NCBI GenBank assembly: GCA_030220185.1
Contig: JASPKZ010010272.1
Location: forward strand, 3,707,501 to 3,771,500
DNA length: 64,000 nucleotides
Direction of reading: 5' to 3'
Origin: Diploptera punctata
Lineage: Eukaryota > Arthropoda > Insecta > Blattodea > Blaberidae
A program made the translations under genes and the position numbers. Under the pieces are notes generated by a model. The model saw only the letters and a program-made list of their open reading frames with translations, made no database searches and was not told the origin of the DNA. The stretch's first letter is position 1; each line of letters begins with the position of its first letter. This document shows positions 52,340-62,634 of this stretch, piece by piece.

Positions 52340-52540
52340 TTTTAAGCAAAATTTTATCACCTCACCTCATATTTTTCTTATTCTTAGACTAGTTTCAAAA
52401 CCTTCTAACAACAGTCATGAAAATACTAATGATGGAACTGAAAAAAGTTCTGAAACTAGTCTAAGAAGAAGAAAGAGAAAAATATACAGTGAGGTGATAA
52501 CAATTTTACTTAAATAAACAACACCTCATAGTTTTGATGT
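52340..52540 (+). mobile_element. Palindromic PLE-derived unit M
   Basis: Arms atcacctcacctcatatttt and aaaatatacagtgaggtgat surround a damaged core (52424-52460: CTAATGA, stem ggaact/agttct, GAAACTAGTC). The tail is cctcatagttttgatg. The duplication was not resolved. Confidence 0.65.
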
Positions 52541-52574
52541 TATATTTCAAATTACCACTTTCCAGAATTGGATA

Positions 52575-52660
52575 TAGTTTTTTTTTAGAACCAGGAGTCG
52601 AACCCTGGATCTCTGACTCTATACATCAGTGTGATAACCATTATGTCATTCAACTTCCGA
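52575..52660 (-). repeat. SINE family S9 fragment
   Basis: The minus-strand tRNA-like part has ggagtcgaaccctgg as the box-B complement and ctctgactctatacatca, as in the palindrome at 16826. Confidence 0.5.
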
Positions 52661-52721
52661 TAGGAATGTCAAATTGTGTAAGTGAAAATATTGATATTCC
52701 TATCGGAATTAATTTTGAGTT

Positions 52722-53020
52722 AAGAATTAAATTAATGTTTTTATTACCTCACCTCATATCCTTTTTCTTCTATACTGCAGTTTCGGAGCTTATCTCCATC
52801 TTCAGTAGCCTCTGGTGACTGGAGTTATGTCGTTCCTTCGAAGAAGTAAGAAGAAAACCACCAAGAAACGACATAACACCGGTCAACCAGAGGCTACTGA
52901 AGATGGAGATAAGTTCCGAAACTGCAGTATAGAAGAAAAAGTATATGAGATGAGGTAATAAAAACATTAATTTAATTCTTAAATTAAACCTCATAGTGTT
53001 CTTTCCCTGTGAAAGTTAAA
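52722..53020 (+). mobile_element. Palindromic PLE-derived unit N
   Basis: This 299-bp insertion lies between perfect 12-bp copies of taattttgagtt (52710-52721 and 53021-53032). Both arms hold a complete hammerhead-like core. The right one is at 52897-52929: CTGAAGA, stem gga/tcc, GAAACTGCAGTA, with a cta/tag stem I. The arms run to tcacctcatatcc / tatgagatgagg. The tail is cctcatagtgttctttccct. Confidence 0.85.
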
Positions 53021-53054
53021 TAATTTTGAGTTTTTTTTGACTCACCTATTGGAA

Positions 53055-53125
53055 GTTTGAATGGCATAATGGTTATTGCACTGACATACAGAGATCCAGG
53101 GTTGGACTCCCAGTTTGAACGTAAT
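53055..53125 (+). repeat. SINE family S9 fragment
   Basis: gtttgaatggcataatggtt and gggttggactcccagtttg are the A- and B-box sides. taatttttctta follows. Confidence 0.5.
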
Positions 53126-53189
53126 TTTTCTTAAAAAAAAACATCTCATAGTGTAAATTCCTAACATAGTTAATTACATGGAACATATT

Positions 53190-53770
53190 TAAATTAATGT
53201 TGGGAAGTAAACATTATGAGCATGAATCCTATGAAGTGAGTTGTTTAAACAAAATGTTCTCCGATGAATTTTAATTATGAGGTTATATCATTAATAGTGA
53301 GTGGAGAACATATTTTTAACGACTCACCTCATACAATTTCAAATTCCTTTGATACGGATGGTTTCAGACATCTTGTCCCTCTTCAGCCATGACTTCCACT
53401 GATGAAATTATCTGGTTGTTGATTTCTCTATGGATGTCACCTCTTGTGCTGCCATCTTTGGTTGGGATTATAAATTTTGAAATTAATTTTTTTTTTCCAC
53501 CGGAATATCGAAGTTCATAGAGCAATATTTATTCTTCTGAATGAATATCTTCTCCCTAACTGTCAATTCCAACGGTTTATCAATTTTCAAAAGTTTTGCC
53601 TCTTTTCCATTTTTATGATGTTCTAGCAAACTATGTGCAGCAATTGCTGATTTTTCAATTTCACAATTTTTAATATTTCTAAAATCTTCTTTAGTACATG
53701 TTTCCAAATTTCTTTTTTTGTTTTTCCTATATATACTTTGCTATAATCATTACAATTTATTTAATAAATT
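53190..53770 (-). mobile_element. PLE fragment with rearranged ends
   Basis: Two inverse tails or arms occur at the left (gggaagtaaacattatgagc at 53202 and tatgaggttatatcatta at 53277). Minus-strand coding remnants read [20 protein letters not shown] and LELTVREKIFIQKNKYCSMN (53483-53707). A hammerhead-like core lies at 53367-53402 (minus CTGAAGAGGGACA...GAAACC). It seems to be a unit of the D type that was broken by a unit of the G type. Confidence 0.65.
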
Positions 53771-53929
53771 CCAGATTTCTTACTGTCTAGGATGTTGATT
53801 TTTTTAATTGGTACTTAGAAGTTTTTCCAGACTAAATTTATTTATTGATGCCAAAGTACTGTTGGATTTGTCAAACATTTTTTTGAAATTTCCTATGTAC
53901 TTCCAGATGGTAAGTAATTTTCTTGAATT

Positions 53930-54480
53930 TCTTCTTTTCTTTACTAACAGTTTGTAGGGTAGAGTATTCTTTCAATTTCTGATTCTATGGTAAATTTAAT
54001 TGATACATCTTGCAAATTAAGCAATTTCAAAGCATCATCAATATGTTTAAAATTTATTATCAAAATAATGTCACATATCTGTGGTCCAATGAACTTTATA
54101 ATGAGGTTCCTTTCTCCAGGAATTTCAAAATTCATAATTCTTTCCTTGTTCTTCTGTATGTAGATTTTTTCCCATATGGTGAGTTACATCTATTTTGTGT
54201 TTTTTTGACCAAACGTGAGCAGCCACTGCAGATTTTTCTACTTCTTTTTTTTACATTTCTTATGTATTCTTTAGTTCTAATGTTTAAATTTCTTTTTGTT
54301 TTACATTTCTTATGTATTCTTTAGTTCTAATGTTTAAATTTCTTTTTGTTTTCCCTATGTATATCTAATCACAGTCTGCACATTTTATTTGATATATTCC
54401 TGATTTTTTATCATCATCAATCTTTTATTAATTTATTTAAACTATAATCATTCTTTGGTGCTAAACTGATATTAAATATT
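53930..54480 (-). pseudogene. PLE ORF fragments, minus strand
   Basis: Minus-strand pieces read IIKFIGP (54085 region), MNFEIPGERNLI and the GIY-YIG finger up to about 54400. There is an exact 50-bp tandem duplication (54251-54300 repeated at 54301-54350). Several shifts are present. Confidence 0.65.
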
Positions 54481-54499
54481 TAAAAAATCTTTTGAAATT

Positions 54500-54775
54500 T
54501 ATTTGTGTGCCCAAGGGTGATATGGGAAAAAAATCGACATACAGAAGAACAAGGAAAGAATTATGAATTTTGAAATTCCTGGAGAAAGGAACCTCATTAG
54601 CAAGTTTGTTGGACCACAGGAAGAGGGAGTATGAGTAAGAATCAGGGCCGACAACTTGAGAAAAATCAGTCTGTATAAACTGAAGATGGGGCTCAAAAAC
54701 CTTGAAACATATGTTCAACAAAAACAACCATAAGAGGTAAGAATACACAGACCAAATATCTTAATTATGTAATGA
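54500..54775 (+). mobile_element. PLE 3' region, plus copy
   Basis: It reads IMNFEIPGERNLISKFVG and then a hammerhead-like core at 54688-54722 (CTGAAGATGGGG...GAAACATATGTT). aacaaccataagaggtaaga follows. It is the inverse partner of the preceding fragments, giving a lopsided palindrome. Confidence 0.65.
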
Positions 54776-55842
54776 ACTGTTTGTTTTACTGGAATGAGTA
54801 GAAAATAAAAAATAATACAATTCCTCTTATAGTCTACAATGCACTACAAATGTATTCTTTATATAGATTTCAATATATTTATGATAAAAGCTGACTATAT
54901 GAGAAATTTAAAATAGTTATGAATGTGGTTTCTGTTTGGAACAGTCAACCTATATGGATACATTTGATTCACAAAACTTATATTTCATACTATTTTTTAA
55001 ATTTACTAGTAAGATTGTATCACAACCTTCACTGATACAATCTTGTTTCCTTTATTAAATAATACATGAATTGTTCCAAATCTCAAAGAGAAAAAAATTA
55101 TTTAAGTAAATAATATTTAGTGCTTCATACAAAAGATTCTGTGTATGATTATATCTAATGATTTACATATCTAATTCAACCAAACTTTTCTTCTTTTATA
55201 TTAATTATTTCTATACTTCTCTTTCATTCATTTCAATATAATACTTGCATATCATTGCACAGTTTTCTATTAGCAATTATAAAGGAACACCGGCAATGAA
55301 AGAATAAATAAATAAATAATGAATAAATCAACGATTTCATAAAAAGAAATATGGCATATGATGAATATGAATCTTAATATGATGCTCAATTAATTATTTC
55401 TTTTCAAACAACCGTTAATAGATACAAAATACCATTCATCAGTTTTCAACCTTTCAATGATGTAAATTTATGATTACTTACAGCTTTATAGCTGGGGAAA
55501 AGAGTGAACTACGTCTGTGACGATTGTAACACCCCAGCCCAGTGAAAGTGTCACATATTTACACGTTGTGCAGGCAAGACATCCACAATGATTATTATGT
55601 ACATCAAAATGCTACATAAATATGTGATTACATAAATCTCTGCTCTTGTTATCGTCCAATACACTGCACTACACAGCACATCTGCAAAAAAATTATGTTC
55701 AAGGAATATTCTGGATGACAAAAAGTTATTTAGTGACATTATTTTTGTAATTTGCCAAGAATACATGACAGATTAGAAGCAAATCATCGGCCAGTGAAGT
55801 CTCATGTTTGTAATCCCTCAGTTCTATTTCTATTCTATTGTA
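54776..55842. other. Spacer, one possible exon-like block
   Basis: Mostly AT-rich. A GC-richer block (about 55480-55690) has a gtaagt donor-like site on the minus strand at about 55475-55480. I found no protein similarity. Confidence 0.35.
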
Positions 55843-56130
55843 TTCTGCCCAAGGGCAGGTCTTTCACTGCAATCATAGAACTTTCATGCTATGCTTTACA
55901 GGTTTACTAGGGAATTATACGTGTGGTAGCTATCCATTGCTTTCCACACCGGTGAATGATGACAATAATAATAAAGATGATGATGATGATGATGGCTGGA
56001 TGATTTTTGGGGACCGTTGGACCCTAAGCTTCCTGATATTTGTCTTATAGGTGAGGAAAAACCAAAAAAACCTCACCCAGAAGCCTGTCCAAACTGGGAA
56101 TTGAACCTGGGCCTGCTGCATGAATTTAAT
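55843..56130 (-). mobile_element. SINE family S2, copy 3
   Basis: A minus-strand copy with the body gtgaggaaaaaccaaaaaaa and a decayed tRNA-like head near 56095-56120 (gggaattgaacctgggcc). A (GAT)n run is at 55976-55993. Confidence 0.7.
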
Positions 56131-56294
56131 TACACTTAGAATAATCACCAATGAAGGGCGCCAACTCTTGCATTAGATGCATGTGTTGATATCCAGCAGT
56201 TCTAACCTTCAATTTCCCAGATAAAGTCACATTGTAAGAGTTGGCTAGAGTTTACAAATGTAATAATTTCTGATATGAAGTGCTGTGAGTTTAT

Positions 56295-57116
56295 TTTAAA
56301 ATCATTAGGAAGTTACATTATGAGGTTTAATTTAATATTTGAGTTTGTATTTTTTAACATTCTTACCTCATATATTTATTTTGTTGGACAATTGTTTCAA
56401 AGCTATTGCTCCATCTTCAGCTTGTTCACAAACTGGTTTTTTCTTTTTTTCAAGTTGTCGGCCCTGGATTTGTGTTCCAAAGAACTTGGTAATGAGGCTC
56501 CTTTCTCCGGGAATTTCAAAGTTCATAATTTTCTCCTTGTTCTTCTGTATATAGATTTTTTCCCATATTGTGAGTTCAATGATATTTTCTAACTGTTTTA
56601 ATAATTTTGTATTTATATCTATTTTGTGTTTCTCTGTCCAAACATGAGTTGCTACTGCAGATTTTTCCACTTCTCCCTTTTTTACATTTCTTATGTGTTC
56701 TTTAGTTCTAATGTTTAAATTTCTCTTTGTTTTCCCTATGTATACTTTATCACAATCTGCACATTTTATTTGATATATTCCTGATTTTTTATTATCTTCA
56801 ATTTTTTCATTTTTGTTGGTTTTCACAAATATATATGTAAACACAAAATTATTAAAACAGTTAGAAAATACCAATGAACTCACAATATGAGAAAAAATCT
56901 ATATACAGAAAAACAAGCAGAAAATTATGAACTTCGAAATTCCTGGAGAAAGGAGCCTCATTACCAAGTTCTTTGGAACACAGGTCAAGGGCCGACAACT
57001 TGAAGAAAAAAAAACCAGTTTGTGAACAAGCTAAAGATGGAGCAATAGCTTTGAAACGATCGTCCAACAAAATAAACATATGAGGTAAGAATGTTAAAAA
57101 ATACAAACTCAAATAT
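56295..57116 (-). mobile_element. Palindromic PLE unit Q, 822 bp
   Basis: It lies between 11-bp copies of tgtgagtttat (56284-56294 and 57117-57127). The tail is at the left (ggaagttacattatgaggtt). The arms carry cttacctcatatatttattt / aaataaacatatgaggtaag. The minus arm holds 170 codons of the PLE endonuclease region and the plus arm a shorter copy. Hammerhead-like cores are in both arms (57031-57066 on the plus strand). Confidence 0.85.
56368..56870 (-). pseudogene. PLE GIY-YIG endonuclease fragment
   Basis: It reads [40 protein letters not shown] and then EKSAVATHVWTEKHKI with [20 protein letters not shown]. The GIY and YIG motifs and the arginine helix are all present in one open frame. 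The reverse transcriptase is absent, so this is a partial copy. A shorter mirrored piece follows at 56880-57030 on the plus strand. Confidence 0.85.
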
Positions 57117-57739
57117 TGTGAGTTTATATTCTTATAATGGACCATATGAATAAAGTGAAACAAATCCTTTATCTTCTCAATTTAAAAAATAAATTTTTTT
57201 TAATAACATATGAAATGTAACCTTTTACTCACAATGAGAAAAGTCGAGAAAAAAGCATCTGCTTCCATGGAGGAAGCATGTGTTCAACCTTGGAGAACTT
57301 GCTTCAAGTTAAAACAAATAAAAAGTGAAGCATTTTGCTACTTTTAAGAAGCAACTCCTTCAATAAAATGAAGACTGGTTGATAGCAGGCTCATCATCAT
57401 GAAATAGATATGGTTCAAGTATTATTCCCTATAACATAGTAAAATATCTTACAAATCATGTCAGTGTTATCTTGAAGAAGATAATAAACATTTACATTGG
57501 TTCTGCGAGGAAAATTTAAAATGGATTACTGCCCATTTCCAGCCAGAAACAGAAGAGAGATGAGGCAGTGCATTAATCTCTTAAGAAAGGATAAAGGTCT
57601 TTCTTCAGTATAATATTGATCCAGGATTGTGAAATGATATAGCAGTCAAAATAGGAATTCCAAGTAAAACAGTCACATTTAAAAAATAATTATGGAAACA
57701 GCTTATATCTGGATTAAATTTCCATCATTGTTATATAAT

Positions 57740-58015
57740 GTGGCTATAGCAAAACCTGAATGGTTGTAGAAATTTAAATTTCCGAGCACAATCCAACACT
57801 CATAATAACAGACTGCGATGGACAGGACATATGGCACAAATGGGGAATGAAAAAGTGGGTATCAAAACTTCTTGTAGGAAAACCAGAGGAAAAGCACCCA
57901 GAATGAGGTGGGAGAACAACATTAAGCATGATTTGAGGGAAGTAGATTATACAGGAGATGATTAGTAAATATTAGCTCAGGATAGAGATGTATGGAGAGC
58001 GTATGTCCACATAGC
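57740..58015 (+). mobile_element. Non-LTR retrotransposon tail fragment
   Basis: The plus strand reads RLRWTGHMAQMGNEKVGIKT, then GKAPRMRWENNIKHDLREVD. This is the typical basic C-terminus after a non-LTR reverse transcriptase. Its inverse relative is 31200-31390. Confidence 0.65.
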
Positions 58016-58109
58016 TATGAACCTATGGGTTCGATAGTGGCAGTGAAGTAGTTATGGACTAGTAAAAAAATTAACCAATTCTGAAAGAGTTAAGGTTTGC
58101 AACCTACTT

Positions 58110-58262
58110 TTTTACTTGGAATAACCAAGAACAATGTATAATTATAAACCAAAAGGGAAAAGATTGTTGGGAAGACCACTGAAGAGATGGAAGGACCAAT
58201 TTGACCTATAATGAGATCAGAACAGTCCATTGGGCTTAATCCTTGTTGTTGATGATGATGAA
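58110..58262 (+). mobile_element. Non-LTR retrotransposon tail fragment 2
   Basis: KRLLGRPLKRWKDQFDL on the plus strand and an ATGATGATGA end. It is another 5'-truncated tail, from a different element. Confidence 0.5.
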
Positions 58263-58439
58263 TAACCTATATGAGACTTAAGCAGCTGATAACTTGCTTC
58301 CAGTCTTCTGCATGTTCTCAGCATATTATAAAATAATGACACTATACATGACATAAAGAAAAAATACAACATTAAAACTAATTATTAGCATATCATAAAA
58401 TAATAACACTATACATGATAAAACAAAACAAACTCCATA

Positions 58440-58605
58440 GCACATCAGGCCTAGAAGGCCCTTGGCCTACCAGCCAGCTGCTGGTCTCACATCTACATGT
58501 GTTAATCACAGAGGTAGACAATCATCCCACCAGTGCAGGGGTGACATGTGGTCAGCATGTCAGGTCCCCACAGCTGTTATAGCTGGTTTTCTGAACCTGC
58601 ACTAT
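58440..58605 (-). mobile_element. SINE family S3, truncated
   Basis: catcaggcctagaaggccct through gttatagctggttttctgaa matches the 3' two-thirds of the S3 copies. The tRNA-like head is missing. It sits in a short tandem set of actatacatgacataaa words (58330-58625). Confidence 0.65.
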
Positions 58606-58755
58606 ACATGACATAAAAGAAATATACAACATTAAAATAAAATATTTTTAATAAGTGTCATGAAGATCAGGTTGATCACTATGAAATGAAGATATATCAT
58701 TATATCTCTTATTATGTTGCAATTCTGCAAAAAAAGAAATGTATTTACCTGGATA

Positions 58756-58902
58756 TCAATGGAAGCGATATTGCCTCGCTGGCTTAATGCTGACATATGT
58801 TTTCTTCATGTCATCTTCCTCTTCCTTTTTTACTTCTGTGAAGCGCTCACCTTTTAGGCTTACAATTTTATTATCTCGATATCGCACCAGTTTCTTTGGC
58901 TC
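58756..58902 (-). CDS. Last coding exon of an unidentified gene
   Basis: After an acceptor (tttcatcag), an in-phase frame encodes 48 residues and a TGA stop. It reads [40 protein letters not shown] and PARQYRFH. The charged, compact C-terminus, the splice site and the more balanced base composition suggest a real conserved protein. I do not recognise it. The rest of the gene would lie at higher coordinates, possibly beyond the window. A gtaaat donor-like site lies just after the stop. An alternative frame across it is open but short. Confidence 0.6.
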   Translation of the reverse strand, partial: EPKKLVRYRDNKIVSLKGERFTEVKKEEEDDMKKTYVSIKPARQYRFH

Positions 58903-59225
58903 CTGATGAAACAAACTGAACATTAATTAATCATTTTATAACAAAGGGAAGACAAAACAATAGAAATACCTTCCAATTTTCATTAATATGGTGTAAGACC
59001 ACTATTAAGTCTCTAAGAGTCGTATCTATGAATGCATTAGACTGTAAAAGTCGTTCTCTGCTGAGAAAGTTGCATCCAAAGATGTTTTTGCATACTCAAA
59101 AGTCTGTTCATGCAATAATAATTCTCGAAATTCCTAAGCTGCCCGGTGAGGTGACTTTGCAGAGAACGAATCGTGAGCAACCAGATGGAAACGATGTACT
59201 TTGAAACCTTGCTGCTTTATCCAAG

Positions 59226-59387
59226 ATGACGGACCTTGAAGATTTCGATCATGTTTTCGGTATACGCAGAGAAGAGGAATTTGATAGAGTCTACCAAAGA
59301 ATTAATCTGGAAGAACAGGAGAATCGCGTAATATCATGCGACACAGACGTCGTTGTGTACGGTTTTATTTGCGAGATGCAAGCGTAA
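59226..59387 (+). pseudogene. Possible Harbinger-like transposase fragment
   Basis: A 53-residue frame starts MTDLEDFDHVFGIRREEEFD. A second frame at 59334-59399 reads RRHRRRCVRFYLRDASVNAF. The basic RRR...RDxS-type sequence resembles the N-terminal region of PIF/Harbinger transposases, but only weakly. There is no DDE motif. Confidence 0.25.
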
Positions 59388-60082
59388 ATGCATTCCTCTA
59401 GCAGACGAAAATAACAGAAGTGGTTTCATCGCTGAGAATTCTGGGTAATTTCTTGCCAATATTATGAAAAAAACTACTTTCATGCATGACCAGTCAGTGA
59501 CTTGCTAATTCAAACTTTGCACGTGCTCACGGAAAACTCAGCTCACCAGGGACTAATGTATTTGCATGTGGCCCTAAAACAGCTACAATTCTTCTTGTAA
59601 TTGATACATACAACTTATGAATGTATTCTAAGGGTATATTGTAGTATGATTCTTCATGGAGAATTTATTCTAGCTTTTTTAAGAGAAGGGGATGAAAATC
59701 TTGTCCTTATTCTAGTTTTTAATTCACACTGAGTAGCTCATACTATTCAAATCTGGAGGTTGATATGGCTCTAGTAGATGTCTGACTTATCCTTTATCCT
59801 TCTCAAACGAATCTACCGCAATCAGCAATGTGAATATGGACACTGTCATTTTAAAATATAGCATTACATGAGAGGAACAATTTCTGTACCACTGAATGTA
59901 CATGGTCCTCTAGAATGTCCTCACATACCTTAGCCATCTCTTTGCCATCTCTATGATAGTAGGACCTTTAGAATACTAGTATACTGCTGCCTAAACCATT
60001 ACTGATCCTCCACCATGCTTAAATATAGACACTAAACAGTCACTAAGCAGTATGAGTTGTAAGCTTCTCTTGGTGTATAAAA

Positions 60083-60420
60083 GTAAAATGATCCCACTAC
60101 AGGCCTTAGGAGGCCCTTGGGATAGTAGGTAGTTCAGGTTCCCACCATTCTAGACAGTTGGCACTGAGTATTAACCCTGCATGATAGCTGCATTTATCCC
60201 AGGGCAAAATGTCTTGTACTCATTTATGTTAGAGGCTGAGTCAAACACAGGGTCATGTTGCCGCCAGAAGTTTCATGCCAGTTTAAATAACCTGGCCCTC
60301 CCAGGACTCAACCCTCCAACCTTCTGGCTTGTAGCATATTACCTTAACCAACTACACTATGGCATGGGTCCTTCGTTTGGTTTTCCCCAGACTTATATTA
60401 TACCCATGCATCCCCACATG
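60083..60420 (-). mobile_element. SINE family S5, decayed, inverse
   Basis: atcccactacaggccttagg at the left is the inverse 3' end of the S5 copy at 9971-10229. A tRNA-like end lies near 60310-60360. Confidence 0.6.
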
Positions 60421-60489
60421 GGACAAGGATGCTCCCTATTGGGAGTTACTTAACCCCAAGTTAATTTAATAACATTTATTTCCCTATAG

Positions 60490-60690
60490 ATGTCAATAAG
60501 TGACATATGGTTAGCACATTACCTCAAAGAGACATCTATTAGGCAACAAAATTATTACTTGAATGAGAAAAGCTCAGAGGCCCTAATTTAGGCTTGACTC
60601 GGGACACATGGCATAAAGTCTCTCCTGTAGGAGTTGTCCCTTGAAATTTTTCTATCCTAAAAAAAAAATCCATCAACACTGGCCAGAGGC
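60490..60690 (-). mobile_element. SINE family S4, decayed, inverse
   Basis: tctcctgtaggagttgtccc, then tttctatcctaaaaaaaaaa and atccatcaac form the inverse of the S4 body at 18340-18400. Confidence 0.55.
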
Positions 60691-61199
60691 AAGAAACTTA
60701 ACCCCTCAATCTCTGAGGCCAATACCACTAGTACAGAAATGTGTAAATGTTGACTCATCAGGCCACATCACATTTTTCCAATCATCAGTATTCCAGGGCT
60801 TGTATTCAGAATATCATTGTTTTCACTTTATTGCATTCCTATCTGAAATTTATGGTTTACTTATTGCTGCATCTCATAAATATATAATTTCTATAGTTCT
60901 ATCTAATTTCTTCTGGTTAAAACTGATAACCTTAATTTTGTATTTAATTCTGCAATCACTTTATCTGCAGTAGTTTTTTAACTGTGTAACACAACCTTCT
61001 TCAGAGCTCTCCCATGTCTTTCATTTAGTGTCTGTTTATGACCATTGTTCTTTTTGCATATCTTTTACCTTTAGAGATGTATATAAACATAAACTTAGAA
61101 ACTGTGCTACTTGAAAACCCTAATGATTTTGCAGTTTCAGTCACTGTAGCTCCAGCAACAATTTTTCCTCTTTGACAGTAAATAAATGCTTGTTCTGTT

Positions 61200-61720
61200 A
61201 AAAACAGTAACAGGTTCAGAATAACATATGAAAGAAAAGATTACATTTCTGACTGCACCTGATCAGGTTAACCAAGCCCATGAAAATAAATGTACCAGAA
61301 AATATGATGTTTCCATTATTTTGTCTACTCCCTGTATATATATAAAGAATCATTCCATATCAACTCATCCATGCCATGTCACCCACCACCTCCGATTTTG
61401 ATGGAACTTCATATTTTTTTATCTTCTCACATAGTTATTAAAGTATATCAAATTTTATCTCTTTATCTGAATTGGTTTTTGTTGTAAAGGACTTTGAAAT
61501 ATTAGTAAAATAGCCGGATTTGCCATTTCTGAACCTCTGAAAAGAACTTGTACTTTCAATGAAAAATATTTTGTATCTTTGATATTTACAGTGCAAATCT
61601 TATGAAACTTTGCAGTATTGTTGAGTGAGTTGCTGATTCCAGAAAAAAAATTATGGCAACACTTATTGTTTATTATTCCAAAAGATTTATTAAATTTGTC
61701 AAAGACATAAAATTCTTTTA
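61200..61720. other. Spacer, nothing recognised
   Basis: AT-rich DNA between the Tc1-like remnant and the S1 tandem. No signal was seen. Confidence 0.4.
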
Positions 61721-61861
61721 AAGTAATGTTAAATTTCCAATAAATGTCTTCTTAACTAAGAAGCCGCCATTTGCAAAGATAGAAACAATGGTTTCAAAAG
61801 CATTTGGCGATAGGGAATTACAACGTATATAAGAGAAAAATTTGCATCTAGATCGTAACTC

Positions 61862-61934
61862 GCCTCGGTAGCTCAGTTGGTAGAGCACTTGGCCCGGAAA
61901 GCCAAGGGTCCCGGGTTCGAGTCCCGGTCTAGGC
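61862..61934 (+). other. S1 tRNA-like domain
   Basis: It folds into a cloverleaf with a good acceptor stem, D arm (GCTC/GAGC) and TPsiC arm (CCGGG/CCCGG around TTCGAGT). The anticodon region is CTTGG, nine bases, CCAAG, so a normal 7-base loop is missing. If a sixth pair is allowed, the loop is CCGGAAA, with C where U33 belongs. It reads as a SINE promoter, not a working tRNA. Equivalent domains are at 12857, 13159, 13286, 13613, 62169 and 62977. Confidence 0.75.
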
Positions 61935-62168
61935 GAAAAAAATTTTTCTCTTCAAATTTAATTTATCTTTCATTGAGAAATGTTAAATTAATAATAAAAA
62001 CATCATTAGAGGCCTTACTGGCTTTTTAAGTAATGTTAAATTTCCAATAAATGTCTTCTTAACTAAGAAGCCGCCATTTGCAAAGATAGAAACAATGGTT
62101 TCAAAAGCATTTGGCGATAGGGAATTACAACGTATATAAGAGAAAAATTTGCATCTAGATCGTAACTC

Positions 62169-62241
62169 GCCTCGGTAGCTCAGTTGGTAGAGCACTTGGC
62201 CCGGAAAGCCAAGGGTCCCGGGTTCGAGTCCCGGTGTAGGC
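62169..62241 (+). other. S1 tRNA-like domain
   Basis: It is identical in layout to 61862-61934, with one base change in the acceptor stem (ggtgtaggc for ggtctaggc). Confidence 0.75.
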
Positions 62242-62279
62242 GAAAAAAAAAATTTTCTCTTCAAATTTAACATAAAATT

Positions 62280-62630
62280 CTATCAAATGATAATCTGAAG
62301 CTGAGATAATTAAATTAGTTTACTCTTTTTATAATTTTGTTATCTATGTACATTTTACTAGGTATAGGATCCTTACCACAAGAAGCCATTTTTCTTCTGA
62401 TATTTTCATCACACACTTTTCTGTTATTAATTTCAAATTATATGTTGACATTTGTAAATTATCTCAGGTAGCCAATAACACCAAAATCATCTCCATAAAT
62501 TAAGGTATCCAAACTACATTGTGATATCATGCAGTGTACAAATAACCAACTAACATTGTGAAAAATTAATTCAAAACATGGTCATATATAAAATGTTAAA
62601 AATATAAAATGAGTATTAAATTATTTTCAG
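62280..62630. other. Spacer, nothing recognised
   Basis: AT-rich DNA between the S1 tandem and a PLE fragment. Confidence 0.4.
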
Positions 62631-62634
62631 TCCG

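Larger units (their letters stand above)
59690..61190 (-). pseudogene. Tc1-like transposase pseudogene, interrupted
   Basis: Read from 61190 downwards: a helix-turn-helix (YCQRGKIVAGATVTETAKSL, GFSSSTVSKF), a second DNA-binding half (GHKQTLNERHGRALKKVV, TTADKVIAELN), then WKNVMWPDESTFTHF (the first DDE aspartate, near 60755). GGGSVMV then a stop in place of W lies near 60000, and PPDLN near 59745 is the second aspartate. Stops and shifts are frequent. Two SINEs (60083-60420 and 60490-60690) lie inside it. Confidence 0.8.
61721..62275 (+). mobile_element. Tandem pair of S1 SINEs
   Basis: Two near-identical units repeat with a 307-bp period (aagtaatgttaaatttccaa at 61721 and 62028). Each has a 5' part, the tRNA-like domain, then a 3' part ending ttattattaattt in inverse. 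This defines the unit best. Confidence 0.85.

Noticed and set aside
55475..55690. Noncoding exon on the minus strand
   Set aside because: Only a donor-like gtaagt and modest GC support it. There is no acceptor, frame or similarity.
59226..59387. Intact small gene at this frame
   Set aside because: It is only 53 codons long, has a more transposase-like reading in a second frame, and lacks splice signals. It is kept only as a low-confidence fragment.
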